DNA from: Bradyrhizobium frederickii | GTDB taxonomy: Bacteria > Pseudomonadota > Alphaproteobacteria > Rhizobiales > Xanthobacteraceae | DNA length: 64,000 nt | NCBI RefSeq assembly: GCF_004570865.1 | Contig: NZ_SPQS01000011.1 | Span: 62,001-126,000 of the forward strand | Reading direction: 5' to 3' | Shown: positions 17,010 through 25,977 of the stretch, piece after piece | Position numbering within the stretch: position 1 is the stretch's first letter | How the letters are laid out: each line of letters begins with the position of its first letter | Translations under genes and position numbers: made by a program | Notes under the pieces: generated by a model | Told to the model about the DNA's origin: nothing | The model's input: the letters and a program-made list of their open reading frames with translations, nothing else | The model's database searches: none

Positions 17010-17134
17010 GGCGCGCCTCGCTGTGTCATCTGGGACAACACGAACGAGGGCTGATTGTTGCAGCCGGGATGAAGCGCCGATCGGCAGGCCGAAGCGGGCC
17101 GCCCCAACGATCCGGAACTGTGTCTCTTGCTTCG

Positions 17135-17503
17135 CTATTTCTCGACGGCGCCCGTCCAGTCCTTGAAGCCGCCGAGGTTGTAGACCTTGTCGTAGCCCAG
17201 ATCCTTCAGCAACTTGCCGGCCAGCGCCGATCGGCCGCCGGACGCGCAGTAAAGAATGACAGTCTTGCTCTTGTCGAACGCCTTGTCGTGGGAGGGCAGC
17301 TCCGGATCCGCGCGAAACTCCAGCATCCCGCGCGAGACATTCACGGCGCCTGCGATCTTGCCGCTGGCGGCGACCTCCGGCGCGTCGCGAACATCAACGA
17401 CCAGCGTGTTACCGCTTCGGATCATCTCGGCGGCCTCGTCCGACGTGATCTTGGGCACCGCCGCGTTGGCGGCTTCGAGCATTTGCTTGACGCTGATCGG
17501 CAT
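17135..17503 (-). CDS. Rhodanese-like sulfurtransferase domain protein
   Basis: 122 residues, a single rhodanese domain. V-V-D-V-R-D-A-P-E at about 35, I-A-G-A-V-N-V-S-R-G near 50, then the active-site loop I-L-Y-C-A-S-G-G-R-S-A-L with the catalytic Cys at about 90, and G-G-F-x-D-W at the end. No signal peptide. Such small proteins move sulfane sulfur; the partner is not evident here. The start is the ATG at 17503; a long upstream extension of the frame has no family resemblance. Confidence 0.88.
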   Translation of the reverse strand: MPISVKQMLEAANAAVPKITSDEAAEMIRSGNTLVVDVRDAPEVAASGKIAGAVNVSRGMLEFRADPELPSHDKAFDKSKTVILYCASGGRSALAGKLLKDLGYDKVYNLGGFKDWTGAVEK

Positions 17504-17715
17504 GGGTCGTCTCCGGTGCTGGTTTCGGCGCCGAGGATAGCACATTGGGGGCGCCTCGCCTCGTCCTGTTGAAGGAGAGCGTGGCGAGCGAAATGATCGG
17601 CAGGGATCACGGTGATAGTGCACAAAACTCATCGTCATCGAGCCGAAGCGGCGGACCTTCGGCAACGCATTTCGCCACATCCAGTCCGCCTTCGCCCTGC
17701 GGGCTTCGGCGTGAC

Positions 17716-17788
17716 AGCCTTCGTTCGCTTCGCTGGGAGATCGCGACGCTGGCTTGCCGAGCCGAAGCTCGCGAAGCGAGCGAAGGCT
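17716..17788. repeat. 18-bp inverted repeat beside the tRNA remnant
   Basis: The arms 17716-17733 (AGCCTTCGTTCGCTTCGC) and 17771-17788 are complementary except for one position. The right arm abuts the CCA end of the tRNA fragment. Similar CTTCGCTTCGC elements often follow genes in rhizobial genomes (from memory). Confidence 0.65.
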
Positions 17789-17834
17789 GGTGGGCCCGGC
17801 AGGACCAGAACCTGCAACCAGACCGTTATGAGCG
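17788..17834 (-). pseudogene. 3' half of a CAT-anticodon tRNA (remnant)
   Basis: Read on the minus strand this is a CTCATAA anticodon loop, variable region, T-arm (GCAGG-TTCTGGT-CCTGC, altered from the usual TTCGAGT loop) and acceptor strand CGGGCCCA plus an encoded CCA. The 5' half of the cloverleaf is missing: the bases preceding the anticodon loop do not complete its stem. It resembles a tRNA-Met or tRNA-Ile2. Such 3' fragments are typical leftovers of integration into tRNA genes. Confidence 0.65.
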
Positions 17835-18052
17835 ACGGGATATCGACAAGGTTCGGCGAGCCGTTCGCTGGAACGCGCTCTGTCATGCCGCGGAAGCCGG
17901 TGCGCCGACGGCGCTGCCGATCGGCAGGGCCTATCCGAAATATGGTGGGTGGGCCGGGAAGGGGGATCGTCGAGGGGGAGTGGGTGAAGAGTTCGAGCGA
18001 TGCAAAAGCGGATCACATCATCAAGTCCGGTGGACCGCACCTAATCTTTGAG

Positions 18053-18102
18053 ACTGCGGGTGCAGTCGAGATATCGAGTGCACTGGACTGCACCCCTGCA
18101 GT
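18053..18102. promoter_or_regulatory. Imperfect inverted repeat upstream of the sugar isomerase operon
   Basis: ACTGCGGGTGCAGT (18053-18066) and ACTGCACCCCTGCAGT (18087-18102) are nearly complementary, with a small bulge, and frame an AT-richer centre. The element lies about 200 bases before the isomerase ATG. It could be an operator or an attenuator-type hairpin; neither is proven. Confidence 0.35.
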
Positions 18103-18298
18103 GAGACACGATAATTTACGGTGGCAATGTGGGGCGCCGAAACGCCGTGAGGCGGGACGCGTCAGCCCCGTGGGTAATGTTCGAAGCGGGTAAGTTCGAA
18201 GATCTCGTCTGGAAACAAGCGCGGGGAGAAGCGTTTGGGGGGATAAGGAACTCAGCGGCTGCGCCGTCTGGCGTACCCCGCGTATAAGGAAGCATTCG

Positions 18299-19354
18299 AT
18301 GAAGATGATCAAGGGACCGGCGATATTCCTCGCCCAGTTCGCGGCCGACGCGGCGCCGTTCAACTCCTTCGACAAGATCTGCGAATGGGCGGCTTCGCTC
18401 GGCTACGCGGGGGTCCAGATCCCGAGCTGGGATGGGCGGTTCTTCGACCTGAAGATGGCCTCGGAATCGCAGGACTATGCCGACGAGGTGAAGGGGATCG
18501 CGGCCCGACACGGGCTTGCGATCACCGAGCTCTCGACGCATTTGCAGGGTCAGCTCGTTGCCGTTCACCCGGCCTATGACGCGGCATTCGACGGCTTCGC
18601 CGTGCCGGAGGTGCGCGGCAACGCCAAGGCCCGCACGGAATGGGCCGTCGACCAGGTCAAGCGCGCGATCCTGGCGTCCAGGCGACTTGGAATCACGGCG
18701 CAAGCGACCTTCTCCGGTGCACTTGCATGGCCCTATGTCTATCCCTGGCCGCAGCGTCCGGCCGGTCTCGTCGAGACCGCTTTCGACGAGCTCGCCAGGC
18801 GCTGGCGGCCGATCCTCGATTTTGCTGATGAGCACGGCGTCGACCTCGCCTATGAGATCCACCCGGGCGAGGACCTTCACGACGGCATCTCCTATGAGAT
18901 GTTTCTCGAGCGGGTGAACGGTCACAAGCGCGCGAACCTGCTCTACGACCCCTCGCACTTCGTGCTGCAGCAGCTCGACTATCTCGACTACATCGACATC
19001 TACCACCAGCGCATCAAGGCATTCCACGTCAAGGATGCCGAGTTCAATCCGACCGGCCGCCAGGGCGTCTATGGCGGGTTCCAGAGTTGGGCCGACCGTG
19101 CCGGCCGCTTTCGATCGCTCGGCGACGGTCAGGTCGATTTCGGCGCCATCTTCTCCAAGCTCACGCAATACGATTACGACAGCTGGGCGGTGCTGGAATG
19201 GGAATGTGCGCTGAAGCATCCCGAGCAAGGCGCGCGCGAAGGTGCCGAGTTCATCAAGAGCCACATCATCCGCGTCACCGAGAAGGCCTTCGACGATTTT
19301 GCAGGCGCCGGCACCGACGACGCCGCGAACCGCAAGATGCTCGGCATCTCCTGA
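18299..19354 (+). CDS. Sugar phosphate isomerase/epimerase family (TIM barrel)
   Basis: 351 residues, AP-endonuclease-2-like TIM barrel. Visible metal-site segments are H-P-G-E-D (after Y-E-I), Y-D-P-S-H-F, F-H-V-K-D-A-E-F and V-L-E-W-E-C. These supply the Glu, His and Asp ligands used by the family to bind Mn or Zn. The gene is followed 13 bp later by a Gfo/Idh/MocA dehydrogenase, a standard pairing for catabolism of inositols or keto-sugars. Exact substrate unknown. First gene of the block after the tRNA remnant. Confidence 0.88.
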   Translation: MKMIKGPAIFLAQFAADAAPFNSFDKICEWAASLGYAGVQIPSWDGRFFDLKMASESQDYADEVKGIAARHGLAITELSTHLQGQLVAVHPAYDAAFDGFAVPEVRGNAKARTEWAVDQVKRAILASRRLGITAQATFSGALAWPYVYPWPQRPAGLVETAFDELARRWRPILDFADEHGVDLAYEIHPGEDLHDGISYEMFLERVNGHKRANLLYDPSHFVLQQLDYLDYIDIYHQRIKAFHVKDAEFNPTGRQGVYGGFQSWADRAGRFRSLGDGQVDFGAIFSKLTQYDYDSWAVLEWECALKHPEQGAREGAEFIKSHIIRVTEKAFDDFAGAGTDDAANRKMLGIS

Positions 19355-19367
19355 GGGAGGAGACGAA

Positions 19368-20543
19368 ATGACGATCGAAGCAAGCAACGAAGCCGGCCAT
19401 CGCGGTCGCATCCGGCTCGGCATGGTCGGCGGCGGCCAGGGAGCCTTCATCGGCGCAGTCCATCGCATCGCCGCTCGCATCGACGACCAGTTCGAGCTCG
19501 TGGCCGGTGCGCTCGCCTCGGATCCGATCCGGGCCAAAGCCTCCGCGAAGGAGCTCGGCATCGCCGACGACCGCGCCTACGGCTCCTTCGAGGAGATGGC
19601 CAAGGCGGAAGCTGCCCGAGCGGACGGCATCGAGGCGGTCTCGATCGTGACGCCCAACCACGTGCACAGTCCGGTCGCGAAGGTGTTCCTGGAAGCCGGA
19701 ATTCACGTCATTTGCGACAAGCCACTGGCGACGACCGTCGCAGAGGCCGAGGAGCTGGTGGCCTTGGTCAGGAAGACGGGCAGGGTGTTCGTGGTGACGC
19801 ACAACTACACGGGCTATCCCATGGTCCGGCAGGCCCGGGCCATGATCCTGAACGGGGAGCTCGGCGAGATCCGGCTGGTCCAGGCCGAATATCTCCAGGA
19901 CTGGCTGACGGAGCGATTGGAGGCAAGCAGCCACAAACAGGCGGCATGGCGCACGGACCCGGCCCGGTCCGGCGCCGGCGGATGCATCGGCGACATCGGC
20001 ACCCACGCCTATAATCTTGCCTGCTTCGTCACCGGCCTCGAGCTCGACGAACTGCTCGCCCAACTGTCGACCTTCGTCGAGGGCCGGCGCCTCGATGATG
20101 ATGTCCAGATACTCCTGAAGTGGAAAGGCGGCGCCAAGGGCATGTTGTGGGCGAGCCAGGTCGCCGTCGGCAACGAGAATGGCCTCACGCTGCGCGTCTA
20201 CGGCAGCAAGGGCGGCCTCGAATGGGCGCAGGAGAATCCGAACCAGCTCTGGTTCACGGCTTACGGCCGGCCTAGGCAGCTGCTGACCCGCGGCGGCGCC
20301 GGTGCCTTTGGCGAAGCGGCCCGCGTCACCCGCATCCCCGCCGGTCATCCCGAAGGCTACCTTGAAGGTTTCGCAACCATTTATGCCGAGGCAGCGCGCG
20401 CCATTCGCGGCGCAAGAACCGGTGAGAAGCCCGATGCCGAAGTCATCTTCCCGACCGTTGAGGATGGCCTGGCGGGCGTGAAGTTCATCGATGCTGCTGT
20501 AAAGTCTTCGGCATGCAAAGGCACCTGGGTTCGGATCACGTAA
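19368..20543 (+). CDS. Gfo/Idh/MocA family NAD(P)-dependent oxidoreductase
   Basis: 391 residues. The Rossmann motif is G-M-V-G-G-G-Q-G-A-F-I-G at about 18-29; V-T-P-N-H-V-H follows near 88, then the family E/D-K-P motif as C-D-K-P-L-A near 109, and catalytic-region G-C-I-G-D-I-G-T-H-A-Y near 205. The ribosome site GGGAGGAG precedes the ATG. It forms an operon with the isomerase upstream and probably oxidises a polyol or sugar acid. Nothing in the sequence identifies the sugar. Confidence 0.9.
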   Translation: MTIEASNEAGHRGRIRLGMVGGGQGAFIGAVHRIAARIDDQFELVAGALASDPIRAKASAKELGIADDRAYGSFEEMAKAEAARADGIEAVSIVTPNHVHSPVAKVFLEAGIHVICDKPLATTVAEAEELVALVRKTGRVFVVTHNYTGYPMVRQARAMILNGELGEIRLVQAEYLQDWLTERLEASSHKQAAWRTDPARSGAGGCIGDIGTHAYNLACFVTGLELDELLAQLSTFVEGRRLDDDVQILLKWKGGAKGMLWASQVAVGNENGLTLRVYGSKGGLEWAQENPNQLWFTAYGRPRQLLTRGGAGAFGEAARVTRIPAGHPEGYLEGFATIYAEAARAIRGARTGEKPDAEVIFPTVEDGLAGVKFIDAAVKSSACKGTWVRIT

Positions 20544-20929
20544 CGGCTCGCGTCTGTCATGAGGCGCTCGGTCATGCCATCGACGTACCCTTCCACGGGA
20601 TCGCTTCGCCGCTTCGAAACTGATCAGATCAATGCGCTCTTCGGTGGGCGGGTGCCCGGCTAGCTTCGATCGCCTGCAATAGCGAGTCCCGCGCGCCATG
20701 GATCGACGGGGGACAGCTCGAAGGCATGCGCCAGTTCGGGCCGAATGCGTGCGCTAAAGCCGAATGACGATCGTCCGCGATACGGCGCGGCCGAGGAAAT
20801 TGTTGCCCGTGCCTGCTGGGACAAGTCAGTAGCTTGTTGGCGCGCGGCACGGCTGCGAAACAATCCCAGATGTCGGTATCTCGCTATGGGTATTCTGTAG
20901 CCATCAATGGGGCAGTTCGCTTAGCGGAT
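20544..20929. other. Gene-poor stretch between convergent genes
   Basis: Nearly 390 bases between the dehydrogenase and the convergent GNAT gene. Short frames exist on the minus strand but lack ribosome sites and recognisable families. No strong terminator hairpin was found by eye. Confidence 0.4.
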
Positions 20930-21808
20930 TCAGCTCAGGGCGTGACCGGCCAATCCGTAGACCCAGGGCTCGTTTTCCTTTCGGTTGAGGAATCGCCGTC
21001 CCTTGGACATGGTCGTGACAGTTTCGCTCATTGCGAGGCCGCTTTGCTGAAGAAGGTCGGCAAAGGGGCCCGTCTGTTCCCGCGTATCCACGCGGGCGAA
21101 TCGTCCGGCGAGATCCCTGAGATGCACGGCCGTGAGATGGATCGCGTCACAATCATTGTTGGCGACGATGGGGCCGATCACATGACCGCGTCCAAATTCG
21201 CGGTTCATGGAGTAGCCGACGGTCTCGCCGCCGCGGCGCAGAACGCAGATCGACGCCCCCTCCGCAAGCAATGCAAGCAGCTTCTGGCGGTTCGTTCCGA
21301 AGGCGCGCTCATCCAGTGCCGCTATCTCTTCAATATTCTCCGCTGAAAGCGAGTGCAATTCGCCGTCCAGAACTGGCACCGCCGGGAGAGATGATGCAAC
21401 CTCCCCCTGCCAAAGATATACGACGGCTTCTTTGGTGAAGCCCAGCGACAGATAGAGGTGATACGCGGCGTCAGTGGAGTTGAGGCTCAGATTCCGACCG
21501 CCGCAGCGCTCAAAGACCTGTTCCATAAGCCATCGCCCCGTGCCTTGCGCCTGGGTGCGAGGCGATGTGATCACCAAGCCAATCGTCGCGAATTCGCGGC
21601 CATGTGGGAACCACATCGCGCTGCCGAAGACGCGTCCGATGCCGTCGACCGCGACGATGCCATGGCCTGCGCGACGCAAGAAATTCCAATCCTTAGGCCG
21701 ATGCGGCCAGCCGACCCCAATTGAGAGCGCATGGAGCAGTTTCACATCGACTTCGTTGATGTCCTTCGCAGCGAGTTCAAAGGACTTCACGCGTACCGTT
21801 CGTCCCAT
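20930..21808 (-). CDS. Tandem-GNAT acetyltransferase (paralogue of the gene at 37165)
   Basis: 292 residues. The N-terminal GNAT domain has an acetyl-CoA loop reading Q-A-Q-G-T-G-R-W-L-M and the L-N-S-T-D-A-A-x-x-L-Y-x-x-L-G-F segment. A C-terminal half has the F-G-R-G-H-V-I-G-P-I-V motif and ends with a degenerate second domain. The same motifs in the same order occur in the gene at 37165, so the two are paralogues. It stands alone on the minus strand. Substrate unknown; the catabolic context suggests an amine or amino acid. Confidence 0.85.
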   Translation of the reverse strand: MGRTVRVKSFELAAKDINEVDVKLLHALSIGVGWPHRPKDWNFLRRAGHGIVAVDGIGRVFGSAMWFPHGREFATIGLVITSPRTQAQGTGRWLMEQVFERCGGRNLSLNSTDAAYHLYLSLGFTKEAVVYLWQGEVASSLPAVPVLDGELHSLSAENIEEIAALDERAFGTNRQKLLALLAEGASICVLRRGGETVGYSMNREFGRGHVIGPIVANNDCDAIHLTAVHLRDLAGRFARVDTREQTGPFADLLQQSGLAMSETVTTMSKGRRFLNRKENEPWVYGLAGHALS

Positions 21809-22196
21809 TCAGCTTCATCCATTCTTGCACGATGCCAAGTCCACGATGCCAAGTCCCTGGGACATCCTGCCTCTTATCCCCTAGCACAATAGGACAGCAG
21901 ACGTGCTCCGCCGCATTATGGCACGAATATTCAGCAGGTTTCGCCTGTTTAGGGCAAGTTTTCGAAATCTTCAGGCTGTCGTGCAGCGCAATTCGGCAGG
22001 GAAAGCTCCTTCCTGCAGCTACCCTCTCGAAATTCGTAAATTGCGCAGACAGAGCGGACCACCATGAGAGTCAAAAAAGATCTTGCGAGGCAATTCGCTT
22101 TTGTCGGCGGCGAAATGCCAAAGGAGGCCGCCTCATGCCCAAGAATGATCGAGGATCCCGGTAGGCGACTGTCTGCGTGACACGGCGGGTGCATCG
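21809..22196. other. AT-richer intergenic region with a 14-bp tandem duplication
   Basis: About 390 bases, visibly less GC-rich than the flanks. ACGATGCCAAGTCC is repeated head to tail at 21829-21842 and 21843-21856. A nine-codon frame (22135-22164) has a strong AAGGAGG site and might be a leader peptide or chance. It serves as the divergent promoter region for the GNAT and hydroxyacid dehydrogenase genes. Confidence 0.45.
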
Positions 22197-23120
22197 ATGG
22201 CCTTTCTCTTCAATTCTGATGCGGCCAGAGGAGCGGTCTTCCGCGAGGCGTTTGCGCGTGAGCTTCCTGATCTAAAATTCTACCATTGTAGCGAATCCAT
22301 CGACCCGGAAAGCATACGATACCTGCTGACCTGGAACGTGCCCGAGGATGTCTCGCGCTTTCCTAATCTGGAAGTGCTGTTTTCGCTCGGTGCGGGGGTC
22401 GATCAGTTCAAGCCGGAGACCATACCGGATCACGTGAAGCTAGTGCGCATGGTCGAGGATGGCATCGAACGCATGATGCAGGAATACGTCGTCCTTGGCG
22501 TGTTGACGCTGCATCGCGAGATGCTCGCCTATCGGGAGCAGCAGAGAAGGGGACTTTGGCAGGCCTTGGCAACGCAACAGGCGACCGATCGGCGTGTGGG
22601 TTTCCTGGGCTTTGGCAGGCTGGCGCAAGCTGCAATCGATCGCCTGAAGCCGTTTCGATTCCCCCTTGCTGCGTGGAGCCGCAGCAAGAAAACGGTCGAG
22701 GGAGTTGCCTGCTTTCAGGGCGACGACCAGCTTGGCGAATTTCTGCAAGGGACGGATATCCTTGTATGTCTTCTCCCGCTGACGGAGCAAACGAGCGGCA
22801 TCCTGAACGCAAAGCTCTTCTCGCGTTTGCCAGCGGGAGCAAGGTTGCTGCATGTAGGCCGCGGCCCGCAGCTTGACCAGGGCGCACTCATCGAGGCGCT
22901 CGACAGCGGGCATCTGGCAGCAGCCATGCTCGACGTCACCGATCCCGAGCCACTGCCGCAGAGCCATGCGCTCTGGTCCCATCCGAAGGTGATCATCACG
23001 CCGCATATCGCGTCCGTGACACAACCGCATACGGCGGCACAATCGGTCATAGCGAACATCCGGCGCCACCGCGCCGGACAGAGTCCGATCGGCCTCGTCG
23101 ATCGAACGCTTGGCTACTAA
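22197..23120 (+). CDS. D-isomer-specific 2-hydroxyacid dehydrogenase (GhrA-like)
   Basis: 307 residues, close to glyoxylate/hydroxypyruvate reductase A in length. NAD(P)-binding G-F-L-G-F-G-R-L-A at about 134; the catalytic set is R222 (H-V-G-R-G), E251 (T-D-P-E-P) and H270 (T-P-H-I-A-S). It probably reduces glyoxylate, hydroxypyruvate or a related 2-oxo acid with NADPH. It is followed after 13 bp by a cupin gene and then an aldehyde dehydrogenase, forming a small catabolic operon. Confidence 0.88.
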   Translation: MAFLFNSDAARGAVFREAFARELPDLKFYHCSESIDPESIRYLLTWNVPEDVSRFPNLEVLFSLGAGVDQFKPETIPDHVKLVRMVEDGIERMMQEYVVLGVLTLHREMLAYREQQRRGLWQALATQQATDRRVGFLGFGRLAQAAIDRLKPFRFPLAAWSRSKKTVEGVACFQGDDQLGEFLQGTDILVCLLPLTEQTSGILNAKLFSRLPAGARLLHVGRGPQLDQGALIEALDSGHLAAAMLDVTDPEPLPQSHALWSHPKVIITPHIASVTQPHTAAQSVIANIRRHRAGQSPIGLVDRTLGY

Positions 23121-23133
23121 CAGGAAAGATGCC

Positions 23134-23490
23134 ATGTCACTTCTGGTCACCATCGACACCAATCCGGACTTCGAACCAAAGCAGGCCGTGCCCGCTCCGG
23201 AACGGCTCATTTCGGGTAGCCCATCCTTCAAGACCTGGGCGCAGGATGCCTCGAAGGGCGAGAAGGTGCTGACCGGCGTCTGGGAAGCGACACCGGGCGA
23301 GACCCATTCCATCAAGGGCACCACCTTCGAGTTCTGCCACATCCTTTCGGGCCTCATCGAAATCGAGGAAAAGGATGGCGAGGTCAGGAGGTACCGCGCC
23401 GGCGACAGCTTTGTGATGAAACCCGGCTTCGTCGGAATCTGGCGCACGATCGAGACGGTGCGAAAGATCTACGTCTGCCACTATGACTGA
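23134..23490 (+). CDS. DUF861-type cupin domain protein
   Basis: 118 residues from the ATG preceded by AGGAAAG. Single cupin barrel with G-V-W-E-A-T-P-G, F-C-H-I-L-S-G, Y-R-A-G-D-S-F-V-M-K-P-G-F and W-x-T-I-E. This is the (S)-ureidoglycine-aminohydrolase-like/EutQ-like subgroup often found with amine and amino-acid catabolic genes. Only some cupin metal ligands are evident, so enzymatic activity is uncertain. It lies between a 2-hydroxyacid dehydrogenase and a semialdehyde dehydrogenase. Confidence 0.85.
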   Translation: MSLLVTIDTNPDFEPKQAVPAPERLISGSPSFKTWAQDASKGEKVLTGVWEATPGETHSIKGTTFEFCHILSGLIEIEEKDGEVRRYRAGDSFVMKPGFVGIWRTIETVRKIYVCHYD

Positions 23491-23696
23491 GCCGGTGCCG
23501 AGGGCCGCACTGGAAACGGCGCACCGAATATTCGACCTTCAGGGCCGCGTCTGACCGGATGCAACGCCGCCAAACAATTCATTCTCGAGGAAAAATGCGG
23601 CGTGCGGTCCTGTACTGCTCGCATGAGGCGGCATCGTCTCGCCAATCGCAAATCCCGGCAGCGATGGCGGGGAGGGCCGAAGACAAGGAGCAAGCC

Positions 23697-25154
23697 ATGA
23701 TTGCGTTGAAGGACAAGGATCTGTTTCGCCAGCAAGCACTGATCGGCGGCAACTGGCGCGATGCGAGCACGAAAGCCACCGTTGAAGTTATCGATCCTGC
23801 GAGCCAGACAGTGCTCGGCACCATCCCCGACATGGGCCGAGACGAGACGAGGGCGGCGGTCGACGCCGCGGCCGCTGCGTTCAAACTGTGGAAGACCAAG
23901 GCTCATGCAGAGCGTGCCGTGCTGCTGGAGCGCTGGTATGAGCTCATGCGGCGCCATGAGCAGGATTTGGGGCTTCTGCTAACGCTGGAACAAGGCAAGC
24001 CGCTTGCAGAATCGCTCGGAGAAATCCGCTATGGGGCATCCTTCGTCAAATGGTTTGCGGAAGAAACTCGTCGCATCAACGGGTCGACGATCCCGGCGCC
24101 CAGCGTCGATCGCCGCATTCTGGTGCTGAAGGAACCGGTCGGCGTCTGCGGGATCATCACGCCCTGGAATTTTCCGAACGCGATGATTACGCGTAAGGTG
24201 GCACCGGCGCTTGCCGCGGGCTGCACCGTGGTCATCAAGCCCTCTGAATTCACGCCCTTTTCAGCCCTTGCCATGGGTGTACTGGCGGAGCGGGCGGGAA
24301 TTCCACCTGGCGTGATTAACATCGTGACGGGCATGCCGACGGACATCGGCAAGGAGCTGATGGCCAACGAAACTGTCCGCAAGATCTCTTTTACCGGATC
24401 GACCCGCGTCGGCGCGTTGCTGATGAAAGGTGCTGCTGACAACGTCAAGCGGCTGAGCCTCGAGCTCGGCGGCAACGCGCCGTTCATCGTCTTTGATGAT
24501 GCCGATGTCGATCGGGCCGTCGAGGGCGCGATTGCGTCTAAATTTCGCAATGGCGGCCAGACGTGCGTTTGCTGCAATCGCATTCTCGTGCAGTCGGGCA
24601 TTTACGACGTCTTTGCACAGAAGCTTGCCGGTCTGGTCGCGAAGATGAAGGTCGGTGCGGGTACGGAAGAGGGGGTCACAATCGGGCCGATGATCAACGC
24701 GGCGGCGATCGAGAAGATCAAGCGGCATGTCAGGGACGCCCTGGACAAAGGCGCGAAGATCATCTCGGAGAGCGAGGCGATGCCGGAAGGTCGGCAATAT
24801 GCCCGCCCTCTCGTGCTCGGCGAGGCGACGACTGAGATGCTCCTGGCTTCAGAAGAGACCTTCGGGCCGGTCGCACCGCTGTTCCGCTTTGAGACCGAGG
24901 ACGAGGCGATAGCGATTGCCAACGGCACGCCATTCGGCCTTGCCGCGTATTTCTACACCGAAAATCTGAAGCGCTCGTGGCGTGTTGCCGAGGCGCTGGA
25001 GTTCGGCATGATCGGGCTGAATACCGGCCTGATCTCGACCGAGGTTGCGCCTTTCGGCGGCGTCAAGCAGTCGGGTCTCGGACGTGAGGGGGCGCAGCTG
25101 GGGATAGAAGAATACCTCGAGACCAAGGCGCTCCATGTCGGCGGGCTGGACTGA
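23697..25154 (+). CDS. gabD: NAD(P)-dependent succinate-semialdehyde dehydrogenase-type ALDH
   Basis: 485 residues from the ATG with AAGGAG upstream. Family residues: N-F-P-N near 161, catalytic E256 (L-E-L-G-G-N) and nucleophile C290 (G-Q-T-C-V-C-C-N), plus the E-E-T-F-G-P motif. The Cys-V-Cys-Cys arrangement and P-F-G-G-V-K-Q-S-G ending match GabD-type enzymes that convert succinate semialdehyde to succinate. Other short semialdehydes are possible. A strong terminator follows. Confidence 0.85.
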   Translation: MIALKDKDLFRQQALIGGNWRDASTKATVEVIDPASQTVLGTIPDMGRDETRAAVDAAAAAFKLWKTKAHAERAVLLERWYELMRRHEQDLGLLLTLEQGKPLAESLGEIRYGASFVKWFAEETRRINGSTIPAPSVDRRILVLKEPVGVCGIITPWNFPNAMITRKVAPALAAGCTVVIKPSEFTPFSALAMGVLAERAGIPPGVINIVTGMPTDIGKELMANETVRKISFTGSTRVGALLMKGAADNVKRLSLELGGNAPFIVFDDADVDRAVEGAIASKFRNGGQTCVCCNRILVQSGIYDVFAQKLAGLVAKMKVGAGTEEGVTIGPMINAAAIEKIKRHVRDALDKGAKIISESEAMPEGRQYARPLVLGEATTEMLLASEETFGPVAPLFRFETEDEAIAIANGTPFGLAAYFYTENLKRSWRVAEALEFGMIGLNTGLISTEVAPFGGVKQSGLGREGAQLGIEEYLETKALHVGGLD

Positions 25155-25184
25155 GCGGCCCATCGGATCGGCAGCAGAAAAAAG

Positions 25185-25213
25185 AAAGGGGGCGGTCGAA
25201 CCGCCCCCTTTTT
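25185..25213. terminator. Bidirectional Rho-independent terminator
   Basis: A perfect 12-bp stem (25185-25196 with 25200-25211, GGGGGCGGT core) with a CGA loop is followed by T-run on the plus strand and preceded by A-run, so it reads in both directions. It sits between the convergent gabD-like and HAD genes. Confidence 0.9.
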
Positions 25214-25287
25214 CCTGCACTGTGCACCGATTTCTATTGAAGCTTTCGCAGAGCTGAAGCGCCGCGAGAGAACCAAAAAGAATGCGT

Positions 25288-25977
25288 TCAAGCGCTTTTG
25301 CGCAGGGGCTCCAGTCCGACTGCCGCAGCAAGCCCGTCAATGCCAGCGACCTCGGTGTATTCGTAGAAGGGATTGGCGGGCTCGTGACCGCGGTTCACCC
25401 AGACCTTGCTCTTGATGCCCAAGTCGTAGGCGGTCATCAGGTCGTAGCGGAAGGAGGAGGAGACGTGGGTAATGTCCTCCGGGCCGCAGCCCAGCCTGTC
25501 CAGCATATACTCGAAGCCCTTCATGTGCGGCTTGTACGCGCCGGTCTCCTCCGCCGTGATGACCATGTGGAAGGGAGCGCCGAGTTTCTCAACGTTCGAC
25601 ATGATGAGGTTCTTCATGGAGTTCGACAGGATCACCAGCGGAATCTCCCTGGCAACCTTGGCCAGTCCCGCCGGGACGTCGGCATGTGGACCCCACGTGT
25701 GGATCTCTGCATTGATGCGCTGGGCATGCTCCGGCCGAAAGACGATACCGTTGCGTTTGCAGGCGCGCTCCAGCGCATTATGCACGATCTCGAAGTACGG
25801 CTTCCAGGCGCCGAGAACCTCATCCAGGCGGTAGGCCGAAAAATCCTTGATGAGCTTTGCCATCGCCGCGGCCGAAAGCTCCGAGCCATAGACACGGGTC
25901 GCGGCGCCGGCCATGTCGAAATTCGTCAGCGTGCCATAGCAGTCGAAGGTGATGTACTTGGGTCTAAACGTTGCCAT
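25288..25977 (-). CDS. HAD superfamily, haloacid dehalogenase type II-like
   Basis: 229 residues. HAD motif I is F-D-C-Y-G-T-L-T-N at residues 11-19 with D12 as nucleophile; motif II is V-I-L-S-N-S; the motif III Lys (Y-K-P-H) and motif IV S-S-x-x-x-D-L-M-T-A are present. This matches L-2-haloacid dehalogenase-like proteins, many of which are really phosphatases of unknown substrate. True dehalogenation cannot be claimed. It converges on the gabD-like gene and is divergent from the aminotransferase. Confidence 0.85.
   Translation of the reverse strand: MATFRPKYITFDCYGTLTNFDMAGAATRVYGSELSAAAMAKLIKDFSAYRLDEVLGAWKPYFEIVHNALERACKRNGIVFRPEHAQRINAEIHTWGPHADVPAGLAKVAREIPLVILSNSMKNLIMSNVEKLGAPFHMVITAEETGAYKPHMKGFEYMLDRLGCGPEDITHVSSSFRYDLMTAYDLGIKSKVWVNRGHEPANPFYEYTEVAGIDGLAAAVGLEPLRKSA

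Larger units (their letters stand above)
17504..18298. other. Gene-poor junction region with tRNA remnant and hairpins
   Basis: About 800 bases without a credible gene. It contains an inverted repeat (17716-17733 / 17771-17788), a tRNA 3' fragment directly next to it (17788-17834), and an imperfect inverted repeat at 18053-18102 upstream of the sugar isomerase gene. It may mark the edge of the catabolic block that follows. Confidence 0.6.

Noticed and set aside
22064..22180. 38-codon frame upstream of the hydroxyacid dehydrogenase
   Set aside because: No ribosome site, no family and overlap with the better-supported short frame; probably chance.
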